From positions 2,418,001 through 2,482,000 of the forward strand of contig NZ_AP017977.1 of assembly GCF_000648235.2 (NCBI RefSeq): a stretch of DNA of 64,000 bases. Direction: 5' to 3'. The translations under genes were made by a program, and so were the position numbers. This document shows positions 56,068-64,000 of this stretch, piece by piece. The DNA comes from Neochlamydia sp. S13. Lineage in GTDB: Bacteria; Chlamydiota; Chlamydiia; Chlamydiales; Parachlamydiaceae. How positions within the stretch are numbered: the first letter of the stretch is position 1; every line of letters begins with the position of its first letter. The notes under the pieces are model-generated. The model was not told where the DNA came from. It saw nothing but the letters and a program-made list of their open reading frames with translations, and did not search any database.

Positions 56068-58227
56068 ATGATACCTTTACGAAAAACATTATTTAGTGGC
56101 GTAGGGCAGCATACTGCTCTGTCCCATACTTGTAAGGCTATAACTAAAAGTACTTTAGAAGTTCACCGTATCATGTTGCGCACAAGTATTCTTTATTCTC
56201 GGTCTTACTCTACCGGACGTCTCTCACTCCCCGCAGCAGCTCGTCGTCATACCATCCAAGAGATTGGTAAGGAGAGGTCTAGTTGCGATTCTAAGGTGCA
56301 ATGGGCTGCTCATTTTCACCAGTCTACAAAAAGCTCCCACCAACCGACGCAGAGCGTAAAAGAGAGGTTACCTGTTGTCATTGCCATAAAAAAAGCTTTA
56401 AAAATTCATGGGGTTTGTATTGTACATGGTGCACCGGGAACCGGTAAATCTGAGCAAATTCGCTTAGCGGTTAAAGACCCTACAACATTTGATCTAAAAA
56501 AGAGGTTTCTTACTTCCTATTTCGAATTGCATGAAAGCACTGGCCAAGAGCAAAAACATCTATGGCGCGAGGGTTATTATGAGCTAAAAGGCCATGAATT
56601 AAAATGGTTGCAGGAAAATTATGAAAGTATCAAAAAAGGCCTATTAGAATCTTCTTCTGATACTATTCTTTTAGATGAATTTGACCTCGTTAACACTGCT
56701 TCCTTAGAAGGAGAAGCCTTAGAAATAGCCGAGCTAATAGCAAATTTAGCACAAGAATTACAGAAAGAAGGAAAAAAAGTGGTTTTAGTCTTGCATGAGC
56801 AAGGATTAGGTTCTCCCTCTTTTCTTGAAAGTCTTAATGAAAAAGGAATAATTAAGGGGCCAGGTGCCATGGTTCAGACAGATTTTATATCTGCAGAAGA
56901 CCAAGAAGCTATTTTAGAGCTAATGAAGCTTTCAACAGAAGAAAAATTAAAGGCTTTAGGATATGTACAAGGAGCGCCAGGAGCTTATGTTAAGTTTTTA
57001 CAAAGGTTAGAACAAGGAGAGCCAGTAGAACAGAAGTATAAAGATTTTCTTATAGAAGCTCACTCAACTATAATAGATAATTTAGCAGTCATGGAGAAAA
57101 TCTATCCTGAAATTTACACAACATTGCTAGCTATTTCCTCATCTTCTCTTCAGCAAAGGATCCGAGAATTAAATGAAATACCTGCTGGTAAAAAACAAGA
57201 GCTATTGAAAACTAGAATGGTAGGAAATGTAGATGGTAAGCTGGTCTTACCCTTCCTAGTCTGCGATGTGCTACAAGATCAAACCATCAGAAAGAATGTG
57301 GGGGTCCTTCAGTTTAATAGGGAGGTCTTAAAACTTCTAGAGGGAGAACAGCTAACTGATAAGGTTGCTCAAAACTTACGTATGGCTGCCCATCATGCGG
57401 ATAAATATGCAGGAAGCCATTCTTTAATTTTATTGGAAGGCGTACAAGGGGTGATCCCTGATAAAGCTTCATTGATAAGGGAAGCCTGGAAGGAGCGAAA
57501 AGAAAAAATTGCCCACAAGATAAATCTGGAAAAAGACTATCAGACTGAAAGAAATTCTTTAGCTCATTTATCCTGGACAAATGATGCTTCCACTATTACA
57601 GAATTGCACGATAGCGCTTTGGAAGTGAAAAGCGAGTTTTTAGCAATGGTAGCAGCTACTTGCCAGGAAAGTGGCGTTTACTCTTTTCATGGGGACGAAA
57701 GCCAATTTCTTATCAAAACTCAAGTAAGTATGGATAGGAAAGCTAGCATATGGGCAGGTAATGGGGCAGATTTTTCAGGGGCGGTAAAGAAGTTGAATGA
57801 CACCATACGTACTACCTTTATTGCCAACAATATAGATGAAATGCGCCAAGCTATTCATATATTTGCCAAAGAATCTCAAAAAAGAGGATATGAAATAGTT
57901 TTTTCTAATAAGTTTAAAGAAGATTATTCCAGTGGCTATGTGGGTATTCATGCAAAGGTTTACTTAAAAACACCGTATACTGGAAAAAGAATTATGGGAG
58001 AAGTTCAGTTCCATTTTCTTCAAGTTCATGATGGCACAAATGAATCCATTAAAGAAATGTCCCATCGCTTCTTAGATCAGGTCATGCGCAAGTTAGAAGA
58101 TAGTGCTTCACGTGAGAAAATTTTAGAAAGTACTGGCTTATCTAATCCAAGGAGCGTAATTAAATTGTGTGAGCAGGTACAATTAAATTTATTTGGAGCA
58201 GGAATAGATCAAATAAAAATAGGATAA
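56068..58227 (+). CDS. P-loop ATPase fused to a RelA/SpoT-like domain
   Basis: 719 aa, start fixed by AAAGGAG at 56055-56061. Residues 1-~65 are basic, rich in Ser/Arg and nearly free of acidic residues (ILYSRSYSTGRLSLPAAARR), unlike a bacterial signal peptide. Residues ~100-330 are a P-loop NTPase: Walker A GAPGTGKS (121-128), Walker B TILLDEFD (199-206) and an arginine/lysine-rich follow-on. ~330-530 is helical. Residues ~545-700 resemble RelA/SpoT nucleotidyltransferases: DRKASI (556-561), KLNDTIRTTFIANNIDE (575-591, the D.(I/L)R region), GYVGIHAKVYLK (623-634) and GEVQFHF (644-650, the E-x-Q site). Such domains make (p)ppGpp or pyrophosphorylate tRNA in toxSAS toxins. The next gene starts 12 nt later. 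Function is inferred from motifs only. Confidence 0.75.
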   Translation: MIPLRKTLFSGVGQHTALSHTCKAITKSTLEVHRIMLRTSILYSRSYSTGRLSLPAAARRHTIQEIGKERSSCDSKVQWAAHFHQSTKSSHQPTQSVKERLPVVIAIKKALKIHGVCIVHGAPGTGKSEQIRLAVKDPTTFDLKKRFLTSYFELHESTGQEQKHLWREGYYELKGHELKWLQENYESIKKGLLESSSDTILLDEFDLVNTASLEGEALEIAELIANLAQELQKEGKKVVLVLHEQGLGSPSFLESLNEKGIIKGPGAMVQTDFISAEDQEAILELMKLSTEEKLKALGYVQGAPGAYVKFLQRLEQGEPVEQKYKDFLIEAHSTIIDNLAVMEKIYPEIYTTLLAISSSSLQQRIRELNEIPAGKKQELLKTRMVGNVDGKLVLPFLVCDVLQDQTIRKNVGVLQFNREVLKLLEGEQLTDKVAQNLRMAAHHADKYAGSHSLILLEGVQGVIPDKASLIREAWKERKEKIAHKINLEKDYQTERNSLAHLSWTNDASTITELHDSALEVKSEFLAMVAATCQESGVYSFHGDESQFLIKTQVSMDRKASIWAGNGADFSGAVKKLNDTIRTTFIANNIDEMRQAIHIFAKESQKRGYEIVFSNKFKEDYSSGYVGIHAKVYLKTPYTGKRIMGEVQFHFLQVHDGTNESIKEMSHRFLDQVMRKLEDSASREKILESTGLSNPRSVIKLCEQVQLNLFGAGIDQIKIG

Positions 58228-58239
58228 AGGAGATTAGCT

Positions 58240-58446
58240 ATGGATTGGCGTTATTATGTTACCCCAGCATTTATTGCACGTACTACCGAAGGAACAGTAG
58301 AAATCCGTCGACTTGATACGGACCAATGGGAAGACAAGTCCTTCAACCAAGATATTTTCCATCTAATTGAACAAGATGGCTATAGTGTTCCAGAGGCAGA
58401 AGCTCTAACTATCCATGAAAAATATAAGACTCTTCTCAATCATTAA
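58240..58446 (+). CDS. Small protein, 68 aa, coupled to the P-loop/RelA-like gene
   Basis: Not recognised. Ribosome site AAAGGAG (58226-58232) overlaps the stop codon of the upstream gene, so translation is probably coupled. The protein is acidic (RTTEGTVEIRRLDTDQWEDK, EQDGYSVPEAEALTIHEKY), compact, with no membrane segment. Size, charge and position fit an antitoxin or immunity partner of the upstream protein, but nothing in the sequence proves this. Ends 5 nt before the convergent gene at 58452. Confidence 0.65.
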   Translation: MDWRYYVTPAFIARTTEGTVEIRRLDTDQWEDKSFNQDIFHLIEQDGYSVPEAEALTIHEKYKTLLNH

Positions 58447-58451
58447 AAAAA

Positions 58452-58721
58452 TTACTTCTTTTTTAAGAGATTAAGAAAGAGATGCGAGGGGATTGTGGTG
58501 GGTTGAGAATAAATTGCCAAGCTACGACAAGCTAAGGCAGGAGGTGTAGGGGAAATACTAAAAGAATCTTCTTGGATAGAGCGAATTAAATGACTGTTAG
58601 TAACGGGAATCCATCCGTCGGGAGTTTGCTCCTCGTAACCTCCTTGCGGATGGGACCGAAAAAGCCTTCCTGTAGGGTGCCGGTAAAGAGGCATGGCGGT
58701 AGGAGTAGAATAAATAGTCAT
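58452..58721 (-). CDS. Small hypothetical protein, 89 aa
   Basis: Not recognised. Central part HPTGRLFRSHPQGGYEEQTP, DGWIPVTNSHLIRSIQEDSF, SISPTPPALACRSL. The order R..G..E....DGW...(N)..LI..I..D..S......A resembles the 68-aa protein encoded convergently next to it, so both may be members of one small-protein family. The minus-strand ribosome site is poor. An imperfect hairpin (58766-58795, CTGTC..CTTTAG / CTAAAGGACAG) lies upstream of its start. Confidence 0.5.
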   Translation of the reverse strand: MTIYSTPTAMPLYRHPTGRLFRSHPQGGYEEQTPDGWIPVTNSHLIRSIQEDSFSISPTPPALACRSLAIYSQPTTIPSHLFLNLLKKK

Positions 58722-59012
58722 ATATCTTTCTTTTGTAATATTTAGCTTAATTTAACTTTATTGCTCTGTCTTTCTTTAGATATGCTAAAGGACAGCAAAA
58801 AGACTAAGTTAATAGGTTAATAAAAATGTAAGCCATTTGCGGTACGTGGAAAAAGCTAGTTGATTTTCTATAAATCTTAAAAGTAAAAGCTACTTTATGT
58901 CAAATTTTACGAGTAGTAGCTCAGCCAGCCACTTAAAATTTACCAAGATAAATAGCTTGATAAACGCGCGTTATCGGATAAGAAAACATCCTAAGGCAGC
59001 TTCAAATTATAC

Positions 59013-59565
59013 CTAGGCTGTAAGCCAACTCATTAACTTTTGTTTCTCCATGCGAGTCAATTGAATGCAGGGCTTACAGGGCTCGTAAGCATAAGTCACT
59101 ATCCCGCTGATTAGATTGACAAAAAAATTCCAAGGGCTGCGATATCGATGATGTTCGATTTGGCAAGAGTTTTTCAATTTATCGTTAAGTCTTTCAATAA
59201 TGCCCCGTTTCCTTAATAGAATCTTACCTACCAATGACATTAGCTTGTTATTCATATTCTTTCTAAGCCCAGTAATAATTTCTAAGTCCTTGCTGTAAAG
59301 CTTGATAAACAATAGGGAAGAGATGCATCCCTTGTCGGCAAACATTTTGCCAAAAATGTTTCTAGACAGACCACAAACAGGGGTCTCCACATTTTCTGGC
59401 GTTAACATATAAACAAGAATTTCCCCTTTATCGTTAATAATTAAATGTAGTTTGAATCCATAAAAGCACCCTGTAGAGGTTTTTCCTCTTTTTGCTATCT
59501 TTTTAAAAACTTGGCAGGGATTGGATGCGACAAGTATGGCATACTGTCAATAGAGTAGAAGTGAT
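59013..59565 (-). pseudogene. IS982-family transposase, 5'-truncated
   Basis: Minus-strand frame ending at 59013 reads GKMFADKGCISSLLFIKLYS, KDLEIITGLRKNMNNKLMSL, LLRKRGIIERLNDKLKNSCQ, IEHHRYRSPWNFFVNLISGI: the C-terminal DDE region of IS982-type transposases (DKGY, then LRKRxIIExxND-LK..xxIEHxRHRS). Upstream codons continue the family pattern (KRGKTSTGCFYGFKLHLIIN) to about 59520, where a frameshift and then the F-box/LRR cassette interrupt it. The N-terminal half is lost. The 58722-59012 gap shows no gene. Confidence 0.8.
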
Positions 59566-59973
59566 AAATGACAAGAAGTTTCTCTCTTTTTCGGCAGATT
59601 GCTAGGCTGGGAGAACAACCTTTCTTGGCAGGAAGAAGCTAGGCGTATTGCATTCCATCATGCGGTAGAAGAATTAAAACAAGGCACCAAAAAGAGCTGT
59701 TTTTCTCAAATAAGGCAAAGAATCAATCCCATTCTTTTAACCAAATCGAAATTGCCGTGTCACTTAATCGTCAGAACCTGTAGCTGCTCCTGAATGCTTG
59801 GAAAGTCTCCACCCTTTCCTTGGATCTATCTGAAATAAAAGCGTGGTAGATCATCTGTGGGTTGCTTTTCCATTGATAAGGATACGAATTGGTTTGACTT
59901 GCTTTTTTAATTTTTTTATATTGCCTTTAAAAAATAAAAATGCTGAAAAGTCGTCACTACCCAAGGAAATAAA
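59566..59973 (+). repeat. F-box/LRR upstream cassette, copy 6
   Basis: Joined to the IS982 remnant at ATAAATGACAAGAAG, so its extreme 5' end is lost. The small frame 59599-59793 is open (LSWQEEARRIAFHHAVEELK then a C-terminus CSCS), followed by promoter and ribosome site. Confidence 0.8.
59894..59922 (+). promoter_or_regulatory. Sigma-70-type promoter of F-box/LRR gene 6
   Basis: TTGACT (59894-59899), 17-nt spacer, TATATT (59917-59922). Confidence 0.75.
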
Positions 59974-61734
59974 ATGCATCCTATCTCTTCGGCATCTATT
60001 GAAAGCTTGCCCAATGAATTGCTGCTCCCTATCTTAGAGGCTTGCGTAGCTCCTCCCTTATTTAGCGTCTGTAAAAGATGGAGCCACCTGTTAGCTACTG
60101 AAGTCATGCCTTCTCTTTATAAGCAAATAGGTAAAATGCACTTTCCTCAAGGAGATATTAACAAGCAGGCTCTTATTGTAGATAAAATTTATAAGCTCGA
60201 AGATAGACCTTCAGAAATAGAAAAAGTCAAGGCAATCTTTAGACAAGCCTTTGCTCTATCTAAATCTCTTGCTCCCGCGGAGTTAGAATTTAAATGGAAA
60301 ACCCAGGAAAAGAGATATTATACGCTAGCTAATTATTCCTCTTATCTTATAAATATTAATCGCCTGCTAATGTGGAAAAGACTGCCTGGTGGAGGGGAGT
60401 TTTTAGATCAAGAGAAGATCAAGTATTTACCTTTAGAAAAACAAGGAGAGCTTCTTAGAGATTGGATCAAAGAAAATTGTGAAAACTTAACTTTGCTAAA
60501 TTTATTGTGCGAAGGCTTGACTTATTTACCCCCAGAAATAGGCCAATTGTCTCAGCTGACACGGCTTCGCTCAAACCACAGCCAGCTCACCATCCTCCCT
60601 GCTGAAATTGGAAAGCTGTCTCAGCTGCAAAAGCTTGAATTAAATCAAAGCCAGCTCGCCAGTCTTCCTGCAGAAATCGGGCAGCTGTCTCAACTACGAG
60701 GGCTTTACTTAGATCAAAACCAGCTCACCGCTCTGCCTGTAGAAATAGGCCAATTGTCTCAGCTGCAAACGCTTGAATTAAATGAAAGCCAGCTCGCCAG
60801 TCTTCCTGCAGAGATCGGGCAATTGTCTCAGCTGCAAAAGCTTGAATTAAATCAAAGCCAGCTCACCAGCCTTCCTGCAGAAATTGGGCAACTGTCTCAA
60901 CTACAATCGCTTTACTTAAATCAAAACCAGCTCACCAGCCTGCCTACAGAAATCGGGCAATTGTCCCAGCTGCAAAGGCTTGAATTAAATCAAAACCAGC
61001 TCATCAGCCTGCCTACAGAAATAGGTCAATTGTCTCAGCTGCAATATCTTCTTTTAGATCAAAACCAGCTCACCGCTCTGCCTATAAAAATTGGGCAGCT
61101 GTCTAATCTGCTACAGCTTCACTTATGCCAAAACCAGCTCACCGCTCTGCCTGCCGAAATCGGGCAATTGTCTCAGCTGCAAGAGCTTGACTTAAGCCAA
61201 AACCAGCTCACCGCTCTGCCTACAGAAATTGGACAGCTGTCTGAGCTGCAATATCTTCTCTTAAATCAAAACCAACTCACTGCTCTGCCTACAGAAATTG
61301 GACAGCTGTCTGAGCTGCAATATCTTCTCTTAAATCAAAGCCAGCTCACCGCTCTGCCTGCAGAAATTGGACAGCTGTCTCAACTACAATGGCTTTACTT
61401 AAACCGAAACCAGCTCTCCAGCCTGCCTACAGAAATCGGGCAATTGTCTCAACTGCAAAGGCTTGGTTTAAGCCAAAACCAGCTCACCAGTCTGCCTGCA
61501 GAGATCAGGCAACTGTCTCAGCTGCAAAAGCTTTACTTAAATCAAAACCAGCTCTCCAGCCTGCCTACAGAAATCGGGCAATTGTCTCAGCTGCAAAGGC
61601 TTGGTTTAAGCCAAAACCAGCTCACTAGTCTTCCTGCAGAAATCGGGCAACTGTCTCAGCTTACCAAGCTTGAATTAGCGGAAAATCCTTTGAAAGATAT
61701 TGCAGAAAGAATAAGGCAGCGTTTTCAATTGTAG
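59974..61734 (+). CDS. F-box/LRR protein 6 (17 repeats), divergent linker
   Basis: 586 aa. F-box at 11-50 ([32 protein letters not shown]). The linker is a third type, intermediate between types 1 and 2 (KQIGKMHFPQGDINKQALIV like type 2, [20 protein letters not shown] like type 1) with its own substitutions (LININRLLMWKRLPGGGEFL), and is the most diverged in the window. Seventeen LRRs start near residue 185; several units carry QSQL instead of QNQL. Two adjacent two-unit blocks with [20 protein letters not shown] are duplicates. Cap [20 protein letters not shown]. Same inferred role as the other members. Confidence 0.88.
   Translation: MHPISSASIESLPNELLLPILEACVAPPLFSVCKRWSHLLATEVMPSLYKQIGKMHFPQGDINKQALIVDKIYKLEDRPSEIEKVKAIFRQAFALSKSLAPAELEFKWKTQEKRYYTLANYSSYLININRLLMWKRLPGGGEFLDQEKIKYLPLEKQGELLRDWIKENCENLTLLNLLCEGLTYLPPEIGQLSQLTRLRSNHSQLTILPAEIGKLSQLQKLELNQSQLASLPAEIGQLSQLRGLYLDQNQLTALPVEIGQLSQLQTLELNESQLASLPAEIGQLSQLQKLELNQSQLTSLPAEIGQLSQLQSLYLNQNQLTSLPTEIGQLSQLQRLELNQNQLISLPTEIGQLSQLQYLLLDQNQLTALPIKIGQLSNLLQLHLCQNQLTALPAEIGQLSQLQELDLSQNQLTALPTEIGQLSELQYLLLNQNQLTALPTEIGQLSELQYLLLNQSQLTALPAEIGQLSQLQWLYLNRNQLSSLPTEIGQLSQLQRLGLSQNQLTSLPAEIRQLSQLQKLYLNQNQLSSLPTEIGQLSQLQRLGLSQNQLTSLPAEIGQLSQLTKLELAENPLKDIAERIRQRFQL
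60526..61698 (+). repeat. 69-bp LRR repeat array, 17 units
   Basis: Seventeen in-frame units in F-box/LRR gene 6, including a tandem copy of a two-unit block near the 3' end. Confidence 0.9.
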
Positions 61735-62271
61735 GATGGCCATGAGTATTTTTTAAATGGGGGTGAGCTAAAATGAAATAAAAAACTTTTAGCCATCTTA
61801 CTTTAAACAAGTCATCCGCTTTCCTTCCCGCAACTAAGTAAGTTTAAGCTAACCTACACATTTATAATGACAAGAAGTTTCTCTCTTTTTCCGCAGATTG
61901 CTAGGCTGGGAGAACAACTTTCCTTGACAGGAAGAAGCTAGGCGTATTGTATTCCATCATTCGTTAGAAGAATTAAAGAATTGCACCAAAAAGAGCCGTT
62001 TTTCTCAAATAAGGCAAAGAATCAATCTCATTCTTTTAGTCAAATCATAATTGCCGCGTCAATTAATTTCCAAAACCTGTGGCTGCTCCTAAATGCTTGT
62101 AGGGTCTCCACCCTTTCCTTGAATCTATCTGAAATAAAAGCGTGGTAAATTATCTGCGAGTTGTTTCTCCTTGATAAGGATATGAATTGGTTTGACTTGC
62201 TTTTTTAATTATTTTATATTGCCTTTAAATAATAAAAATGCTGAAAAGTCATCACTACTTAAGGAAATAAA
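61735..62271 (+). repeat. F-box/LRR upstream cassette, copy 7
   Basis: Full-length spacer between genes 6 and 7; the small frame has an early stop (CTTTCCTTGA block) in this copy. Confidence 0.8.
62192..62220 (+). promoter_or_regulatory. Sigma-70-type promoter of F-box/LRR gene 7
   Basis: TTGACT (62192-62197), 17-nt spacer, TATATT (62215-62220). Confidence 0.75.
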
Positions 62272-63543
62272 ATGCATCCTATCTCTTCGGCCTCTATTGA
62301 AAGCTTGCCCAATGAATTGCTACTCCCTATCTTAGAGGCTTGCGCAGTTCCTTCCTTATTTAGCGTCTGTAAAAGATGGCATCATCTGCTGGCTACTGAA
62401 GTCATGCCCCCTCTTTATAGACAAATAGGTAAAGTGCATGTTCCCCAAGGAAATGTTAAGGAGCAGGCTCTTATTGTAGATAGGATTTATAAGCTAGAAG
62501 AAAAGCTTTCTGAAGCAGCAAAGGTAAATGCAATCTTTAAGCAAATCTTTACTTTAGCCAAGTCTTTTTCTCCTTTGGAATTTAAAGAGAAAACGGAAGA
62601 AAAAAGAGGCTTAACGCTGGCTAATTGCTCTTCTTATCTCTTAAATATTAATCGCCTTTTACTTTGGAAAAAACTTCCTGGTGGGGAAGAATACTTGAGC
62701 CGAGAAGAAATTAAGCACTTGCCTCTAGAAAAAAAAGGAGGGCTTCTTAGAGATTGGATTGAAGAAAATTGTAAAAGCATCACGGCTTTAAAATTATCTG
62801 GAGCAGGCTTGACTTATTTACCCCCAGAAATTGGGCAGCTGTCTCAGCTGCAAAGGCTTTACTTAAATCAAACCCAGCTCACCAGCCTTCCTGCAGAAAT
62901 CGGGCAGCTGTCTCAGCTGCAATATCTTTACTTAGATCAAAACCAGCTCACCAGCCTTTCTGCAGAAATAGGGCAGTTGTCTAATCTGCTACAGCTTAAC
63001 TTAAATCAAAACCAGCTCACCGCTCTGCCTGCAGAAATCAGGCAGCTGTCTAATCTGCTACAGCTTCACTTAGGCCAAAACCAGCTCACCGCTCTGCCTA
63101 CAGAAATCGGGCAGCTGTCTCAGCTGCAAACCCTTGACTTAAATCAAAACCAGCTCACCGCTCTGCCTATAGAAATAGGTCAATTGTCTCAGCTGCGAGC
63201 GCTTGAATTAAATCAAAACCAGCTCACCAGTCTGCCTGCAGAAATCGGGCGGTTGTCTAAGCTGCAATGGCTTGGTTTAAGCCAAAACCAGCTCACCGCT
63301 CTGCCTGCAGAAATCGGGCAACTGTCTCAGCTGCAATGGCTTTACTTAAGTCAAAACCAGCTCACCAGCCTGCCTACAGAAATAGGTCAATTGTCTCAGC
63401 TACAATGGCTTGAATTAAATCAAAACCAGCTCACCGCTCTACCTGCAGAGATCGGGCAGCTGTCTAAGCTTACCAAGCTTGAATTAGCGGAAAATCCTTT
63501 GAAAGATATTGCAGAAAAAATAAGGCAGCGTTTTCGATTGTAG
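62272..63543 (+). CDS. F-box/LRR protein 7 (10 repeats, shortest)
   Basis: 423 aa. F-box at 11-50 ([20 protein letters not shown]), type 2 linker ([20 protein letters not shown]) as in genes 3 and 4, and only ten LRRs from residue 183, followed by the cap [22 protein letters not shown]. Units 3 and 4 carry the SNLLQL variant also seen in genes 3 and 6. It has exactly eleven units fewer than gene 3, so the scaffold is otherwise complete and this is a short allele-like version, not a truncation. Confidence 0.88.
   Translation: MHPISSASIESLPNELLLPILEACAVPSLFSVCKRWHHLLATEVMPPLYRQIGKVHVPQGNVKEQALIVDRIYKLEEKLSEAAKVNAIFKQIFTLAKSFSPLEFKEKTEEKRGLTLANCSSYLLNINRLLLWKKLPGGEEYLSREEIKHLPLEKKGGLLRDWIEENCKSITALKLSGAGLTYLPPEIGQLSQLQRLYLNQTQLTSLPAEIGQLSQLQYLYLDQNQLTSLSAEIGQLSNLLQLNLNQNQLTALPAEIRQLSNLLQLHLGQNQLTALPTEIGQLSQLQTLDLNQNQLTALPIEIGQLSQLRALELNQNQLTSLPAEIGRLSKLQWLGLSQNQLTALPAEIGQLSQLQWLYLSQNQLTSLPTEIGQLSQLQWLELNQNQLTALPAEIGQLSKLTKLELAENPLKDIAEKIRQRFRL
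62818..63507 (+). repeat. 69-bp LRR repeat array, 10 units
   Basis: Ten in-frame units in F-box/LRR gene 7. Confidence 0.9.
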
Positions 63544-64000
63544 AATGGCCTTAAGTACTTTTTAAATTGGGGGTGAGCTAAAATGAAATAAAAAACTTTT
63601 AGCCATCTTATCTTTAAACAAGTAATCCGCTTTCCTTCCAGCAACTAAGCAAGCTTAAACTAGCCTACAGATTTATAATAACAAGAAGCTTCTCTCTTTT
63701 TCTGCAGATTGCTAGGCTGGGAGAGCAGCCTTTCTTGGCAGGAAGAAGCTAGGGGTATTGTATTCCATCAGTCGATAGAAGAATTAAAACATTGCGCTAA
63801 AAAGAGCCGTTTTTCTCAAATAAGGCAAAGAATCAATTTCATTCTTTTAGCCAAACCAAAATTGCCGCATCACTTAATCGCCAAAACCTGTGGCTGCTCC
63901 TGAATGCTTGGAAGCCCCTCCCCCCTTTTCCTTGGATCTATCTGAAATAAAAACTCTCATAGGTCATCTGGGAGTGTTTTTTTTATTGATAAGGATACGA
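63544..64000 (+). repeat. F-box/LRR upstream cassette, copy 8, cut by the window edge
   Basis: All blocks up to GATAAGGATACGA are present and the window ends just before the promoter position, so an eighth F-box/LRR gene is expected immediately beyond. The small frame 63709-63903 (LSWQEEARGIVFHQSIEELK ... KTCGCS) is intact here. Confidence 0.75.

Noticed and set aside
25606-63507. Regular 69-bp direct repeats resembling a CRISPR or satellite array
   Set aside because: Units are contiguous with no spacers, stay in one frame and encode LRRs; there are no cas genes.

Overview
The window looks like the chromosome of an amoeba-associated member of the Chlamydiae, most probably Parachlamydiaceae and most like Neochlamydia. 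This rests on the AT-rich base composition, the mix of ordinary bacterial housekeeping genes with eukaryote-like F-box, WD40, ankyrin and leucine-rich-repeat (LRR) proteins, and the tandem expansion of F-box/LRR genes that has been described for Neochlamydia. Genus assignment is inference; no rRNA gene lies in the window.

Layout. (1) 1-15.6 kb is mainly ordinary chromosome: the 3' end of a CzcA/CusA-type metal efflux pump, an F-box/WD40 protein with a basic tail, a minus-strand group (HAD phosphatase, a frameshifted HExxH/metallo-beta-lactamase fusion, ferrochelatase), a UDP-glucuronate-epimerase-like SDR, a lipoprotein, an unknown 624-aa protein, a PgeF/YfiH-type protein and a PcrA/UvrD helicase. 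(2) 15.7-22.6 kb is one giant minus-strand gene (2297 aa) with two copies of a kinase-like module, ankyrin-like repeats, cysteine-type LRRs and nineteen 28-residue RNase-inhibitor-type LRRs. (3) 22.6-24.7 kb is a graveyard of a frameshifted small gene, ISKra4-like and IS66-like remnants and a decayed IS5-type element. (4) 25.0-37.1 kb is a tandem array of five F-box/LRR genes. Each has a near-identical upstream cassette with a TTGACT-(16/17)-TATATT promoter, and fragments of the same IS5-type element lie between some of them. (5) 37.6-53.1 kb is a surface-polysaccharide island: methyltransferase, at least five glycosyltransferases, an SDR, Wzm/Wzt ABC exporter, O-antigen ligase/polymerase-like protein, MBOAT acyltransferase and its SGNH-like partner. 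(6) 53.4-59.6 kb holds an M15-like lipoprotein, a HAD phosphatase, IS remnants and a 719-aa P-loop/RelA-SpoT-like protein with a small downstream partner. (7) 59.6-64.0 kb resumes the F-box/LRR array with two more genes and the upstream cassette of a third beyond the edge.

How the parts may work together. The polysaccharide island reads as a coherent export system of the ABC-transporter type, with a chain assembled in the cytoplasm, moved by Wzm/Wzt, joined or polymerised in the periplasm and O-acylated. That is notable in a phylum whose best-known members make only a truncated lipooligosaccharide. The F-box/LRR, F-box/WD40 and giant kinase-like/ankyrin/LRR proteins look like secreted host-interaction factors. 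F-box proteins recruit SCF ubiquitin ligases through Skp1, with LRR or WD40 arrays choosing the target. The seven complete LRR genes differ in repeat number by whole 69-bp units and swap linker types, which points to ongoing duplication, gene conversion and repeat slippage that diversify target recognition under one conserved promoter.

Limits: all functions are read from sequence motifs only. No searches were run, and no tRNA, rRNA, CRISPR array or replication origin was seen.
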